Below are positions 1-9,475 of a DNA stretch of 61,444 bases, one piece after another. This DNA is from an uncultured Pseudomonadota bacterium. GTDB lineage: Bacteria > Pseudomonadota > Gammaproteobacteria > Steroidobacterales > Steroidobacteraceae. Both the position numbers and the translations under genes were made by a program. Where the stretch lies: the NCBI GenBank assembly GCA_903838705.1, contig CAILZL010000024.1, positions 1 through 61,444 of the forward strand, read 5' to 3'. Position 1 is the first letter of the stretch, and the number at the start of each line of letters is the position of its first letter. The notes under the pieces are model-generated. The model had not been told where the DNA came from, made no database searches, and saw only the letters and a list, made by a program, of their open reading frames with translations.

Positions 1-90
1 CAAGATGTGCTGCGGCAGGACGCCGATGGAGACCTTCAGGGATGGCAAACAAATCTGGCAGGACAAGTTGATCAACTGAATTTGACCTGA
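1..90 (+). CDS. C-terminal end of an unidentified protein (partial)
   Basis: Frame 1 is open from the window edge to a TGA at 88-90, giving 29 polar residues rich in Gln, Asp and Leu. The stop lies inside an inverted repeat that would suit a terminator between this gene and the convergent metX-like gene. The product is not recognisable from so short a tail, and the open frame could be chance. The gene would continue to the left of the window. Confidence 0.35.
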   Translation, partial: QDVLRQDADGDLQGWQTNLAGQVDQLNLT

Positions 91-121
91 CAGTCACTAC
101 CACAAACTCAGTAACTGTCAG
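87..121. terminator. Hairpin between convergent genes
   Basis: CTGACAGT at 87-94 pairs with ACTGTCAG at 114-121. After one mismatch ACT at 96-98 pairs with AGT at 110-112, leaving an 11-nt loop. It lies between the end of the plus-strand partial gene and the end of the metX-like gene. There is no T-tract, so this is only a possible bidirectional terminator. Confidence 0.35.
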
Positions 122-201
122 ATCAAGTCGAAACTTCTACAGTTTACACCAAATACGAATCCGTCATGTCCAGATTTCACATCTGGCATCAGTAGCAAGC
201 A

Positions 202-1302
202 TCACAACCCGCGCAGAAAATCACCAATTACAGGGCGAAACTGATCCATATCAACCAGGAATGCATCATGCCCCTGCAATGAATTCAGCCGGGCAAAGTT
301 TACTTCCCGTCCCGTACCACTCAAACCTTCCGCCAGCTCCTGCTGCTGCTCAATCGGAAACAGCAAATCGGTTTCCACTCCAATTACAAGTACCGACTCC
401 AGCTTGAATCGTTTTAGCGCCTCTGACAATGAACCTTCGCCATGATCCGCCAGATCGAACAAGTCCATTGCACGTGAAAGGTACAGGTAAGCATTGGGAT
501 CAAACTGACCCACAAATTTTGATGCATGACTTTCCAGATACGCCTCGATTTCAAAATCAATGCTGAAAGGGTCATCTGGTTTGTGTTCAACTGAGGCTCG
601 CTCACGTCCGAAGCGTTGCAACCACTCCTTGGCAGAACGGTAGGTAATCATGCCCAGCTTGCGTGCCAACCGCATTCCTTCGACAGGGACAGCATCAGCG
701 GAATAGTTACCCCCCTGCCAGGCGGGATCCTTGCGAATCATTTCACGCTGAAGTGATCGAAGTGCAATAGTAAACGGCGTTGAACGAGCCGCACCTGAAA
801 TGGAAATCAGGCTGCGGGCAGCATCAGGGAACATCGCAGCAAATGCCAGTACGGTCATACCACCCAGCGAGGGACCAATCACACATCTCAGCTTTTCGAT
901 TTTCAGACTACGAATGACTTCATAGCCACCACGCGCTATGTCCTCGACCGTGAGTATCGGAAAACTCAATCGATAGGGTTTACCGGTCTGCGGGTTAATG
1001 GAAGCCGGGGAAGTGGAACCGAACACACTCCCCAGTGAATTGACGCAAACCACAAAAAACCGGCTGGTATCAATTGGCCGTCCCGGTCCGACCATGTCCT
1101 CCCACCAGCCCGGCGAGCAATCCAGCGCAGATGAAGCCGCATGTGCCGATGGTGATAGCCCGGTAAAAATCAGAATGGCGTTGTCACGTGCCGCATTGAG
1201 CTCACCCCATGTTTCATAGGCGATTTGCACAGACGGCAGGCTGCCACCCCGGCGCATCGGAAAGGGCTGATCGAGCTTCAGGTATTTACGGGCAGCGGCC
1301 AT
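202..1302 (-). CDS. metX: MetX-family O-acyltransferase, probably serine (or homoserine) O-succinyltransferase
   Basis: A 366-residue alpha/beta-hydrolase acyltransferase of the MetX family. The nucleophile elbow GPSLGG places Ser145, with Asp312 (ETDLLFP) and His345 (QGHDAF) completing the triad. The family activates homoserine, or in one branch serine, with acetyl- or succinyl-CoA for sulfur assimilation. The substrate loop that normally reads like HALTGxxHxAG is replaced here by GLSPSAHAASS (residues 48-58), a form I associate with the xanthomonad L-serine O-succinyltransferases. The usual partner metW is not next to it: the gene ends against a convergent neighbour. The family assignment is firm; the substrate is inferred. 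The length matches the family. Confidence 0.85.
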   Translation of the reverse strand: MAAARKYLKLDQPFPMRRGGSLPSVQIAYETWGELNAARDNAILIFTGLSPSAHAASSALDCSPGWWEDMVGPGRPIDTSRFFVVCVNSLGSVFGSTSPASINPQTGKPYRLSFPILTVEDIARGGYEVIRSLKIEKLRCVIGPSLGGMTVLAFAAMFPDAARSLISISGAARSTPFTIALRSLQREMIRKDPAWQGGNYSADAVPVEGMRLARKLGMITYRSAKEWLQRFGRERASVEHKPDDPFSIDFEIEAYLESHASKFVGQFDPNAYLYLSRAMDLFDLADHGEGSLSEALKRFKLESVLVIGVETDLLFPIEQQQELAEGLSGTGREVNFARLNSLQGHDAFLVDMDQFRPVIGDFLRGL

Positions 1303-1422
1303 TCATAGCATCCACTGAGGAATTGATAGTCAGTTTAGTGAGCGCCAAGCCATCGCAGTATTCCGGCTGCCTATGTGCAGATTACCGGAACCGGCGCCAG
1401 CAGCGCAGAGTGCACCTATGCT

Positions 1423-2814
1423 CTATTTGCCCTTTTTGACACGCTTGATCAGCCGCTGGCGCTTGCGTATCTGCCGTGGAGTAAGCGGATTGCGCTTACC
1501 TGCAAATGGGTTATCTTCAGAACGCAGCTGAATACGTACCGGGGTCCCCTTCAGATTGAAGGCCTCACGGAATGTATTGGCCAGATAGCGTTTGTAACCA
1601 TCGGGCAAACGATCTGCCTGACTGCCATGAATCACGATCACCGGTGGATTGCGTCCACCCTGATGCGCATATCGCAATTTAATACGCCGTCCCCTTACCA
1701 AAGGCGGCTGATGCTGCACCATTGCAGCCTCAAGCACCCGAGTCAGCTCCGGTGTAGGCAACTCGCTCATCGAAGCGTTATAGGCAGCAACCACTGAACC
1801 CACCATCTCACCCACTCCGGTGCCATGGCGTGCCGAAATAAAATGCAGGTAGGCAAATTCAAGAAACGGAAAACGGGCATCAATTCCCGCGCGAATCTGG
1901 TCACGCTGCTCAGGTGGAATGTTGTCCCACTTGTTCACAGCAATGATCAGCGCCCGTCCGCGTTCCGTAGCCATGCCAAACAGAGCCGCATCCTGTTCAG
2001 CGACTGTTTCATGAGCATCCACTATGCCGATGACCACATTTGCAGAGTCAACGGCCTGGAGCGCTTTGATGATGCTGAATTTCTCTATCGCCTCATCGAC
2101 TTTCGACTTGCGTCGAACACCGGCTGTGTCTATCAGGGTGAACTGATGCCCGTCGCGCTCAAACGGCACCTCCACCGAATCTCGCGTCGTTCCCGGCATG
2201 TCAAATGCGACCAGACGCTCTTCACCAATCAGCCGGTTGATCAAAGTTGATTTGCCGACATTGGGGCGCCCGATAACAGCGACGCGGATGCGATCCCGAT
2301 CATCCGGGATATCAGTCACGGTGGTTTCGAAACCTTCCAGCGCCGCTTCCATCAAGCTCCGCAGACCGGAGCCATGGGTGGCCGACACGGCAAAGGGCTC
2401 ACCCAGACCCAGCTGGTGAAAGTCAGCACCGGCCGAAAATCCTTCCTGACCTTCTGCCTTGTTGACCACAACGAAGCAGGGCTTACCACTGCGGCGGATC
2501 AACTGGGAAACGAAGTGATCGACAGTTGTACATCCCTGCCGCCCATCGACTACAAACAGCACCCGATCCGCTTCAGCCATGGCGCGCAGGCTTTGCTCCG
2601 CCATGAGCTTTTCTACACCATCTGCGCCGGGCGTCAGTCCGCCGGTATCAACCAGAATGCAGGGCAGGTAATCGGATTTGGTGTAACCATACTTGCGGTC
2701 ACGGGTCAGGCCCGGCAAATCGGCTACCAGCGCATCACGGGTACCGGTGAGCGCATTGAACAGAGTGGATTTGCCGACGTTGGGCCGGCCAACCAGAGCG
2801 ATAACGGGGAGCAT
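1423..2814 (-). CDS. der: Ribosome-assembly GTPase Der (EngA)
   Basis: A 463-residue double GTPase needed for maturation of the 50S subunit. Two tandem G domains are visible, each starting with a GRPNVGKSTL P-loop (near residues 8 and 182) and followed by DTGG/DTAG switch II and NKxE/NKWD base-recognition motifs. A KH-like C-terminal domain ends in a basic tail rich in Lys and Arg. It is the last gene of the hisS-yfgM-bamB-der group on the minus strand, separated from bamB by 90 bp. The start MLPVIALVG matches the family. Confidence 0.97.
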   Translation of the reverse strand: MLPVIALVGRPNVGKSTLFNALTGTRDALVADLPGLTRDRKYGYTKSDYLPCILVDTGGLTPGADGVEKLMAEQSLRAMAEADRVLFVVDGRQGCTTVDHFVSQLIRRSGKPCFVVVNKAEGQEGFSAGADFHQLGLGEPFAVSATHGSGLRSLMEAALEGFETTVTDIPDDRDRIRVAVIGRPNVGKSTLINRLIGEERLVAFDMPGTTRDSVEVPFERDGHQFTLIDTAGVRRKSKVDEAIEKFSIIKALQAVDSANVVIGIVDAHETVAEQDAALFGMATERGRALIIAVNKWDNIPPEQRDQIRAGIDARFPFLEFAYLHFISARHGTGVGEMVGSVVAAYNASMSELPTPELTRVLEAAMVQHQPPLVRGRRIKLRYAHQGGRNPPVIVIHGSQADRLPDGYKRYLANTFREAFNLKGTPVRIQLRSEDNPFAGKRNPLTPRQIRKRQRLIKRVKKGK

Positions 2815-2830
2815 ATTGTTTCGGGCCGTG

Positions 2831-2876
2831 ACCGGGACTTCTTCCCGGAATAAATATTACCGGGACTCTGCCCCGG
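2831..2876. repeat. Two direct copies of an 18-bp GC-rich hairpin unit between bamB and der
   Basis: The units at 2831-2848 and 2859-2876 match at 14 of 18 positions, and each can fold through CCGGG pairing with CCCGG. Ten A/T-rich bases separate them. Their place between bamB and der suggests an mRNA processing or stability element, but that is inference. Confidence 0.4.
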
Positions 2877-2904
2877 CCAAGGGTTCAGCCTCTTCAGGTT
2901 TCAA

Positions 2905-4059
2905 TCAGCCTTTCGGCCTGGTTTCAAACGCAACTAATTTACCACCGTCAGTCTGCACATAGACACGACCTTCGGCCACCACTGGCGCGTTGGTAATTCG
3001 CTCGCCATCTGTACTGGTTCGCGCCTGAATTGAGCCATCAGCCCTGCTCAGCCAGTGCACATAACCTTCATAATCACCAACCACGAGTGAATCATTGCTG
3101 ACAACCGGTGCAGTCAGGGCACGATGCAACAAAGCTGACTGCTGCCACTGTTGATTACCATCAACACGCCGCAGTGCCATGACTTCACCACCGGCAGTAG
3201 CCAGATAAAGCACCTTGTCATCCAGTCCGAAGCCCCGGTAACTGGAAGCATCTTTCGACCACCATGGCTGACCATTGTCCAGATCGAGCATGGCCACCTT
3301 GCCGTGATAGCCCGCCACAAACACATCTTTACCTGACACGGCAGCAGCAGCATCTATATCTGCCAGGCGATCCAGCTCAGTCCGCCCCGTTGGCGTATCG
3401 ATATTGGCTGTCCACAGTACATCACCAGTACTGATATCCAGAGCGACCAGCCTGCCATCATCAAAGCCATCAATCACCGCATCCCCTGCTTCATCGAGCA
3501 CGGGTGGTGCTGTGCCTCGCAAACTCAGTTTGGGTACGTTACCTTCATACGTCCAGCGCACAGTGCCGTTAGTGGCATCAAGACACTGCAGTCGACCATC
3601 GACTGTCCGCACAATCACTCTGCCTTTGGCCAGCAATGGCCGGGAAAGCGGTTCACTGGATAATTGACGGCGCCAGCGCTCCACTCCGGTTTCCAGTGCC
3701 AGTGCCAGCAATGCGCCATCGGCACCGCCCACGGCCACCAGGCCCTCTCCCACCGCCGGTCCGGCAGACAGCGCCAGTTTCGTCCTGTTCAGCCAGACTC
3801 GCTTGCCCGTATCAGCCGTCAGCGCCTGCACATCACCCTTGTAGCTGGCGGCATACAGCACGCCATTCAGAACACTGGGCTGGAGTCCGGGACGCAGATA
3901 CTCTGCTCCTCCGCCCAGACTCTCACTCCACACCTTCCTGATTTCCAGCACGGGCTTGATGTCTACCAGCTCAGCAGGAATATCCACCGCCTTACTGTTA
4001 TCGCAGGCTGCCAGTGTCATCACACCGGCAACGATCAAGCCAAGCTTAAACCAGCTCAT
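2905..4059 (-). CDS. bamB: Outer-membrane assembly lipoprotein BamB
   Basis: A 384-residue lipoprotein of the BAM complex, which inserts beta-barrel proteins into the outer membrane. The N-terminus is a lipoprotein signal ending in the lipobox LAAC with Cys19. The rest consists of PQQ-type beta-propeller blades, seen as repeated patterns such as DGRLVALDISTGDVLW and DGKLVAFE. It overlaps yfgM by 4 bp (positions 4056-4059), implying translational coupling, and is followed by der, the order known from E. coli. Confidence 0.95.
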   Translation of the reverse strand: MSWFKLGLIVAGVMTLAACDNSKAVDIPAELVDIKPVLEIRKVWSESLGGGAEYLRPGLQPSVLNGVLYAASYKGDVQALTADTGKRVWLNRTKLALSAGPAVGEGLVAVGGADGALLALALETGVERWRRQLSSEPLSRPLLAKGRVIVRTVDGRLQCLDATNGTVRWTYEGNVPKLSLRGTAPPVLDEAGDAVIDGFDDGRLVALDISTGDVLWTANIDTPTGRTELDRLADIDAAAAVSGKDVFVAGYHGKVAMLDLDNGQPWWSKDASSYRGFGLDDKVLYLATAGGEVMALRRVDGNQQWQQSALLHRALTAPVVSNDSLVVGDYEGYVHWLSRADGSIQARTSTDGERITNAPVVAEGRVYVQTDGGKLVAFETRPKG

Positions 4060-4736
4060 TTTGCGCCCGGTTCAGCCGCAGTCTGACCTTCTGAGGAATG
4101 GGCACTGACGCCCAGATCAGCTAGCTTGAGCTGCAACAAGGAAACATCTGCTGAGCTGTCCGTCTGGAATGCAGTCAGAGCTGCCTGATATTCAGCAATA
4201 GCAGCTGCCTGATCCTGCTTGGACAACAACGCATCACCCCGGATCTCATGCATCTGGGCAATAAAGCCACTCGGCTTGCTGACATCCAGCAAGGTAAGAG
4301 CCTCATCCTGTTTGCCCTGCTCTATCAGCACTCGCGCCAGACGCAATCTGGCAACCTGTGTCAGTTCTGGATCCCTGTTATCAGCCATTACAGCCCGCAA
4401 TGCAGTTTCGGCGCCCGCCAGATCTTCTACTTCAACCGCATGCTGAGCCTGTAACAGGTGCGCCAGTGGCGCATAAGGCGTTGCATCGTACTTCGTGGTC
4501 ATTTCATTCATCAATGCAGTGGCTTTATTGGTATCGGTCACCAATGCTGCTGCAAACTGGTTCAGCGTATTGGCAGCCGCCTCTGCACGCTGCGCGACGT
4601 AACGCTGGTAATACTGCCAGCCAGTCAGACCGGCCAGCCCCAGTACGATACCGGACAGTACCCACAACCAGTTATCACGCCACCACCGCTTAACGACCTC
4701 TGCCTGATCGTCTTCATTCATGTATTCGTCAACCAT
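4056..4736 (-). CDS. yfgM: YfgM-family SecYEG-associated TPR protein
   Basis: A 226-residue membrane-anchored protein. A short cytoplasmic N-terminus is followed by one transmembrane helix (about residues 24-43), then a periplasmic tetratricopeptide region. In E. coli YfgM is an ancillary subunit of the SecYEG-PpiD translocon that helps hand substrates to periplasmic chaperones. The gene overlaps bamB by 4 bp and follows hisS, the conserved order. Identification rests on architecture and synteny. Confidence 0.9.
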   Translation of the reverse strand: MVDEYMNEDDQAEVVKRWWRDNWLWVLSGIVLGLAGLTGWQYYQRYVAQRAEAAANTLNQFAAALVTDTNKATALMNEMTTKYDATPYAPLAHLLQAQHAVEVEDLAGAETALRAVMADNRDPELTQVARLRLARVLIEQGKQDEALTLLDVSKPSGFIAQMHEIRGDALLSKQDQAAAIAEYQAALTAFQTDSSADVSLLQLKLADLGVSAHSSEGQTAAEPGAK

Positions 4737-4814
4737 GTCCCGCCACTCTCTTTTCGTATAAAACAGTTATCAGCACTGCATTGCCATCCGCCGGAAACAA
4801 GTCTGGCTCAACAA

Positions 4815-6095
4815 TCAATTCGCCAGGCGCTGCCGCAAGGTTTCTGCCAGCAACGCCCAGGTAACCTGCTCCTGAGCACTTTCAACTCGCAGATTCTTGA
4901 GAATCGCCACCTGCTGCGCAGCCTCACTATCACCAAGTATCACAGCGTAACGCGCGCCACTCTTGTCGGCACGCTTCAATTGAGATTTGAAGCTGCCACC
5001 ACCACAATTGGTTTCAATCAGGCAACCCGGTATCTGATCACGCAACCTCTCCACCAATGACAGCCCCGCCGCTTCAGCCTGCACGCCTGCCAGTACAATA
5101 TAGACATCAGTCTGATTGGCCGGAATCTGAACACCCTGTGTCTGCATCAGGTTGATGATGCGTTCCTCTCCCAGTGCCCACCCCATGGCAGAAGTCTGAT
5201 CTCCACCCAGTTGCGCAACCAGCCCGTCGTAGCGACCACCGGAACACACTGCATCCTGCGAACCGAGCTCCGTCGTTACCCATTCGAACACCGTGCGTGA
5301 GTAGTAATCCAGACCACGCACGAGGCGCGGATTGATCACATAGCTTATCCCGGCCAGATCAAGATGATGACATAGAGTCTTGAAGTGCGCAGCGGATTCC
5401 TCATCAAGGTACTCAGTCAGCAATGGCGCCTCAGCAACCAGTGTCGCCATCGCAGGATTCTTGGTATCAAGAATGCGCAAAGGATTATTCTCCAGGCGCC
5501 TCAGGCTGTCCGCGTCCAGCTGATCGAGATGAGACTTGAAATACTGGCGAAGTATCTCGCGATAGGCCTGACGCGACTGAAACGTACCCAGTGAATTGAT
5601 ATTCAGGGTGAGGCGCTGAATACCCAGCCGCTGCCAGAGTCTCGCGGTCATCAGAATGAGTTCGGCATCAAGGTCGGGGCCGTCAAAACCGAAGGCTTCC
5701 ACATCTATCTGGTGGAATTGCCTGTAGCGACCTTTCTGAGGACGTTCATGACGGAACATCGGACCAGTTGTCCAAACCTTGTGACGCTGGTTATGCAACA
5801 GGCCATTACTGATCATTGCCCGAACCAGCCCGGCAGTCGCCTCGGGACGCAGGGTCAGTGAATCCCCGCTGCGATCCTCAAAGGTATACATTTCTTTCTC
5901 AACGATATCGGTCATCTCACCGATCGAGCGCTTGAACAGGCTGGTGTGCTCAACAATCGGCACGCGGATTTCCTGGAAGCCATATTCAGCAAACAGCATG
6001 CGTGCCGTATTTTCCAGATGCTGCCAATACGCTATATCAGCAGGCAGAATGTCATTCATGCCCCGGATAGCCTGCAGCTTGCTTTCACTATTCAA
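4815..6095 (-). CDS. hisS: Histidyl-tRNA synthetase
   Basis: A 426-residue class II aminoacyl-tRNA synthetase that charges tRNA-His. The N-terminus carries [10 protein letters not shown], motif 2 lies around [17 protein letters not shown], the histidine-specific segment reads [15 protein letters not shown], and motif 3 contains [11 protein letters not shown]-terminal anticodon-binding domain covers about residues 330-426. The length is typical. Only 21 bp separate it from upstream rodZ; ispG, which sits between these genes in many relatives, is absent. Confidence 0.97.
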   Translation of the reverse strand: MNSESKLQAIRGMNDILPADIAYWQHLENTARMLFAEYGFQEIRVPIVEHTSLFKRSIGEMTDIVEKEMYTFEDRSGDSLTLRPEATAGLVRAMISNGLLHNQRHKVWTTGPMFRHERPQKGRYRQFHQIDVEAFGFDGPDLDAELILMTARLWQRLGIQRLTLNINSLGTFQSRQAYREILRQYFKSHLDQLDADSLRRLENNPLRILDTKNPAMATLVAEAPLLTEYLDEESAAHFKTLCHHLDLAGISYVINPRLVRGLDYYSRTVFEWVTTELGSQDAVCSGGRYDGLVAQLGGDQTSAMGWALGEERIINLMQTQGVQIPANQTDVYIVLAGVQAEAAGLSLVERLRDQIPGCLIETNCGGGSFKSQLKRADKSGARYAVILGDSEAAQQVAILKNLRVESAQEQVTWALLAETLRQRLAN

Positions 6096-6116
6096 CTCAA
6101 CACCCCAAATCTCTGC

Positions 6117-6911
6117 TTACTCGATCATACCGGCGGCATTAACCACAAATCTCGCCACACTGGCATCAATATGGTCAGCAGTCACGGTAACTGGCTTTGA
6201 GTTAATTTGCAGCGCCACTGCTGTTGCGGAACCCAGCGTCACGCGAAGCGGCGGCTGGGCATTGATAGTACGGGCGTTACCCGCCGCTACCATTTCGTAG
6301 AGAATCTGCTGGTTGTTTGCATCATAAACTTCCACCCATGAATCCGCGCTGAATCTGAAGTTCAGCGCGATCAAGCCTGCCGCTGATGATTCACTGCTGG
6401 CTGTTGAACCCACCGGAATTGACTCCAGCGGGGAGCTCTGCAACTGCGTTGTCTCTGTTTCAATCTGCTGCGCAGGCACGGTTGTAGTAGTAGTTTCCTT
6501 ACTGGCAGTTCGCATGCTCAACAAGGTCACCGCCCCTGCCAGACCGATCAGCACCCACATCAAAACCCATACCCATCGCGGTACGACTGGCCTCTGTTCC
6601 GGAATCATCCCGTGACTGACCGGAACCGGGACAACTTCCGGCGCAGCGCCACCAAATGAATCGTACCTCTGCAGAAGCACCGCTTCGGGTACGGTCACCA
6701 GTCTTGCGTATTTACGCAGGTAGCCTTTGACGAACACCGGAGCGCCCAGCTCAACAAATTTGTTAGCCTCAATAGCCTCAATCTTGCGCACATCAAGATT
6801 CAGTTCTTTGGCCATCTGCTCGATGGTTATGTCAGCCTTGAGCCGCGCATGCTGTAACCATTCGCCAGGCGTTGAGGCGAACAGGTCTTCTGTTTGGGGT
6901 GTCTGGTTCAT
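6117..6911 (-). CDS. rodZ: RodZ-like cell-shape protein (HTH plus DUF4115)
   Basis: A 264-residue bitopic protein. An N-terminal helix-turn-helix of the RodZ type spans about residues 14-80 (IEQMAKELNLDVRKIEAIE, FVKGYLRKYARLV). A single transmembrane helix follows at about 112-132, then a Ser/Thr-rich linker and a C-terminal DUF4115 beta domain. RodZ links the MreB cytoskeleton to the elongation machinery. The gene lies 7 bp after the pilW-like gene, the usual order rlmN-pilW-rodZ. Confidence 0.9.
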   Translation of the reverse strand: MNQTPQTEDLFASTPGEWLQHARLKADITIEQMAKELNLDVRKIEAIEANKFVELGAPVFVKGYLRKYARLVTVPEAVLLQRYDSFGGAAPEVVPVPVSHGMIPEQRPVVPRWVWVLMWVLIGLAGAVTLLSMRTASKETTTTTVPAQQIETETTQLQSSPLESIPVGSTASSESSAAGLIALNFRFSADSWVEVYDANNQQILYEMVAAGNARTINAQPPLRVTLGSATAVALQINSKPVTVTADHIDASVARFVVNAAGMIE

Positions 6912-6918
6912 GAATGCG

Positions 6919-7677
6919 CTATTGCTTGCTCTCGGACTGAGTTAAAGCCCTGGTTTGAGCAGAGTTGGGGAATTCTGACTTCAGTCGACGCGCATATTCC
7001 GATGCGACAGCCGGGTTTGCCAAAGCCTGTTCGATACGTACTCCCAGCCATAATGACTCCGCTGTGGCCTGGGCACTCAAATGAAATCGTTCCAGAAAGG
7101 CACGTGCCTGCAACGCCTCATCTGATCTGAATTTCAGATCTGACAACTGGAGCAGCACCGGAGCAAACTTCTCGTTCGCAGTGAGAGCCCGACGGAAATG
7201 CTGCTCAGCCACCGCGGTCTTGCCTGCATCCATTGCACACATACCGGCATTAAACCAGGCCGCTTCAGGTGTCTTGTAAAGTTGATTGCTGGCCGCCTGA
7301 ACCGCCAGCTGCTCACCCTTTGAGTAATTACCCCGTCTACACAGAAAAACACCGTAAGTATTGACGACTTCTCCGTTTCCAGAATCCAGATCCACAGCCC
7401 GACTGTAATGCTGATCTGCTTTATCCATTTCATTCAACCGCTCATAGAGCAGCCCTGCCGCGGCATGAGCCTGAGCACTTTTCGGGTTTTGCATGAGCGA
7501 TCGATCCAGTTTTTCCTTAGCCTGGGATAGATTGCCCTGCCGGAAGTAATCAATACCCAGCTGCAAGTTGTATGCAGCGGCACTTTCCGTGTCCTTGCTG
7601 CCCAAGGCCGGCTGGTTGCTGACACAAGCTGCCAGCAAACACACAAACACAAGCAGGTTCAATAGTTTGACGATCAT
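6919..7677 (-). CDS. pilW: Type IV pilus pilotin PilW/PilF (TPR lipoprotein)
   Basis: A 252-residue lipoprotein with lipobox LLAAC (Cys18) followed by several tetratricopeptide repeats, for example QGNLSQAKEKLDRSLMQNP and AQAHAAAGLLYERLNEMDKA. PilF/PilW proteins deliver the secretin PilQ to the outer membrane. The start overlaps the end of rlmN by 4 bp. No other type IV pilus gene lies in the window, so the pilus itself is inferred to be encoded elsewhere. Confidence 0.9.
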   Translation of the reverse strand: MIVKLLNLLVFVCLLAACVSNQPALGSKDTESAAAYNLQLGIDYFRQGNLSQAKEKLDRSLMQNPKSAQAHAAAGLLYERLNEMDKADQHYSRAVDLDSGNGEVVNTYGVFLCRRGNYSKGEQLAVQAASNQLYKTPEAAWFNAGMCAMDAGKTAVAEQHFRRALTANEKFAPVLLQLSDLKFRSDEALQARAFLERFHLSAQATAESLWLGVRIEQALANPAVASEYARRLKSEFPNSAQTRALTQSESKQ

Positions 7678-8828
7678 GCTTCAGTAACCAGCGAGACCAA
7701 CTTTGAACCCAAACGCACGGTAGTACGGTTCTGTACCCGACCTACCAGCTGACCACAGGCCGCATCAATATCATCGCCCCTGGTACGTCGGGTAGTCGCA
7801 ATAACCCCATTGGCGTTCAGATAGTCCCGGAACCGGGAAATGACCGCACTCGGCGAACGCTTGTAGCGGGTATCCGGAAAAGGATTAAAAGGAATCAGGT
7901 TCACTTTGGCAGGCTTGTGCTTGAGCAGAGTCACCAGTTGACGGGCGTGCTCAAGCTGATCGTTGATACCGTCAAGCATCACATATTCGAAAGTGATGCT
8001 TCGGGCATTCTGGCGCTCGAGGTAATACCAGCAAGCATCGAGCAGCTCAGCAATTCTATGCTTGCGGTTAATGGGTACCAGCTGGTCACGGAGTTCATCA
8101 TTGGGGGCATGCAAAGAAACCGCCAGTGCGCAATTAGTTTCTTCTGCCAGCCTGAGCATCTGCGGTACCAGTCCTGAAGTACTCACTGTGACTCTACGCC
8201 GTGAAATATCAAAACCCAGGTCGTCCATCAGTATTTCGGCGGCAGCCACCACATTGCGGTAATTGGCCAAGGGCTCACCCATACCCATGAATACGATATT
8301 GGTGATCAGACGCTCTGAAGTATCGTTGGAAACCGGCTGGTCGCCACGAATTTCTCGATTGGCCAGCCAGACCTGCCCGACGATTTCGGCTGCAGTCAGA
8401 TTGCTGTTGAAACCCTGCTGGGCGGTGGAGCAAAAGCTGCAATCCATGGCACATCCGACCTGACTGGAAATACACAAAGTCCCACGACCCGGCTCAGGTA
8501 TATAAACCATTTCAATGGCTTGCGGAACAGAGTTAACCCCTCTATCCACATTCAGCAACCACTTTCGAGTGCCATCTGCGGAATGCTGACGAAGAGTTAC
8601 CTCCGGCACACGCACTTCAGCGATCAGCCTGAGCCGCTCACGAAATGCCTTCGCAAGATCAGTCATTTCGTCAAAATCACCGACCGCGCGCTTATATAGC
8701 CATTTCATCAATTGACGCGCGCGGAACGGTTTTTCACCCATCCCTTCAACGAACGCTTCCATGTCGCTGCGGGTGAGCCCCAGAAGGTTCACCCGCTCAA
8801 CATCGCCCGTTTCTACAGATAGGGTCAT
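7674..8828 (-). CDS. rlmN: Dual-specificity 23S rRNA/tRNA adenine-C2 methyltransferase RlmN
   Basis: A 384-residue radical-SAM enzyme that methylates A2503 of 23S rRNA and A37 of several tRNAs. The 4Fe-4S motif CAMDCSFC (CxxxCxxC) is present, as are GMGEPLANY and the C-terminal conserved Cys in AACGQLVG, which forms the methyl-carrying intermediate. It lies 9 bp downstream of ndk and overlaps the pilW-like gene, so these are probably cotranscribed. Confidence 0.97.
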   Translation of the reverse strand: MTLSVETGDVERVNLLGLTRSDMEAFVEGMGEKPFRARQLMKWLYKRAVGDFDEMTDLAKAFRERLRLIAEVRVPEVTLRQHSADGTRKWLLNVDRGVNSVPQAIEMVYIPEPGRGTLCISSQVGCAMDCSFCSTAQQGFNSNLTAAEIVGQVWLANREIRGDQPVSNDTSERLITNIVFMGMGEPLANYRNVVAAAEILMDDLGFDISRRRVTVSTSGLVPQMLRLAEETNCALAVSLHAPNDELRDQLVPINRKHRIAELLDACWYYLERQNARSITFEYVMLDGINDQLEHARQLVTLLKHKPAKVNLIPFNPFPDTRYKRSPSAVISRFRDYLNANGVIATTRRTRGDDIDAACGQLVGRVQNRTTVRLGSKLVSLVTEA

Positions 8829-8837
8829 GGAGCTCTC

Positions 8838-9266
8838 TCAGCCGCGCGGGCAGAGATCCGATCCAGCAAAGAAATAAGCGATTTCAATGGCCGCGTTCTC
8901 AGGGCTATCGGAACCGTGTACGACATTCTCTTCAATGCTGCTGGCGAAGTCCGCACGGATGGTCCCGGCAGCGGCCTTTTTGGGATCGGTGGCGCCCATC
9001 AATTCACGATTCTTTGCCACGGCATTTTCGCCTTCCAGCACCTGGATCAGGACCGGCCCGGAGGTCATGTATTTCACCAGGTCCTTGAAGAAAGGCCGTT
9101 CACGGTGCACAGCATAAAAGCCTTCGGCCTGAGCCTGGCTCAGATTCAGCATACGTGCAGCAATCACCTTCAGCCCGGCCTGCTCAAACCGCTGCAGGAC
9201 AGCGCCAATCAGGTTCTTACGGACGCCATCGGGCTTAACAATCGAAAAAGTGCGCTCAATCGCCAT
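8838..9266 (-). CDS. ndk: Nucleoside diphosphate kinase
   Basis: A 142-residue enzyme that equilibrates nucleoside di- and triphosphates through a phosphohistidine. The active-site motif [12 protein letters not shown] contains the catalytic His, and the N-terminus [15 protein letters not shown] is typical. I prefer the ATG at 9266 to an in-frame TTG three codons upstream, because it aligns with the family and has a GAGG ribosome-binding site 8 bases before it. It leads the ndk-rlmN-pilW-rodZ group. Confidence 0.97.
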   Translation of the reverse strand: MAIERTFSIVKPDGVRKNLIGAVLQRFEQAGLKVIAARMLNLSQAQAEGFYAVHRERPFFKDLVKYMTSGPVLIQVLEGENAVAKNRELMGATDPKKAAAGTIRADFASSIEENVVHGSDSPENAAIEIAYFFAGSDLCPRG

Positions 9267-9475
9267 GAATCTCAACCTCGGGCCGAACGGCCAGCAAATG
9301 ATGTGGAACCAATGAAAAAGCCGCCAGGCCCGGAAGTTAACCTCCGGAAGGGCTGCCGGCAGTGAATCAAGAGGCGCGGAGTGTAGCGGCGGAAGCGTAT
9401 AGCGGCAAGAAAATGAGCCCGCGCAGGGGATTGGCTTTAACTTTCAGGAGCCACTTATACGGGTAACCCCAGCCC

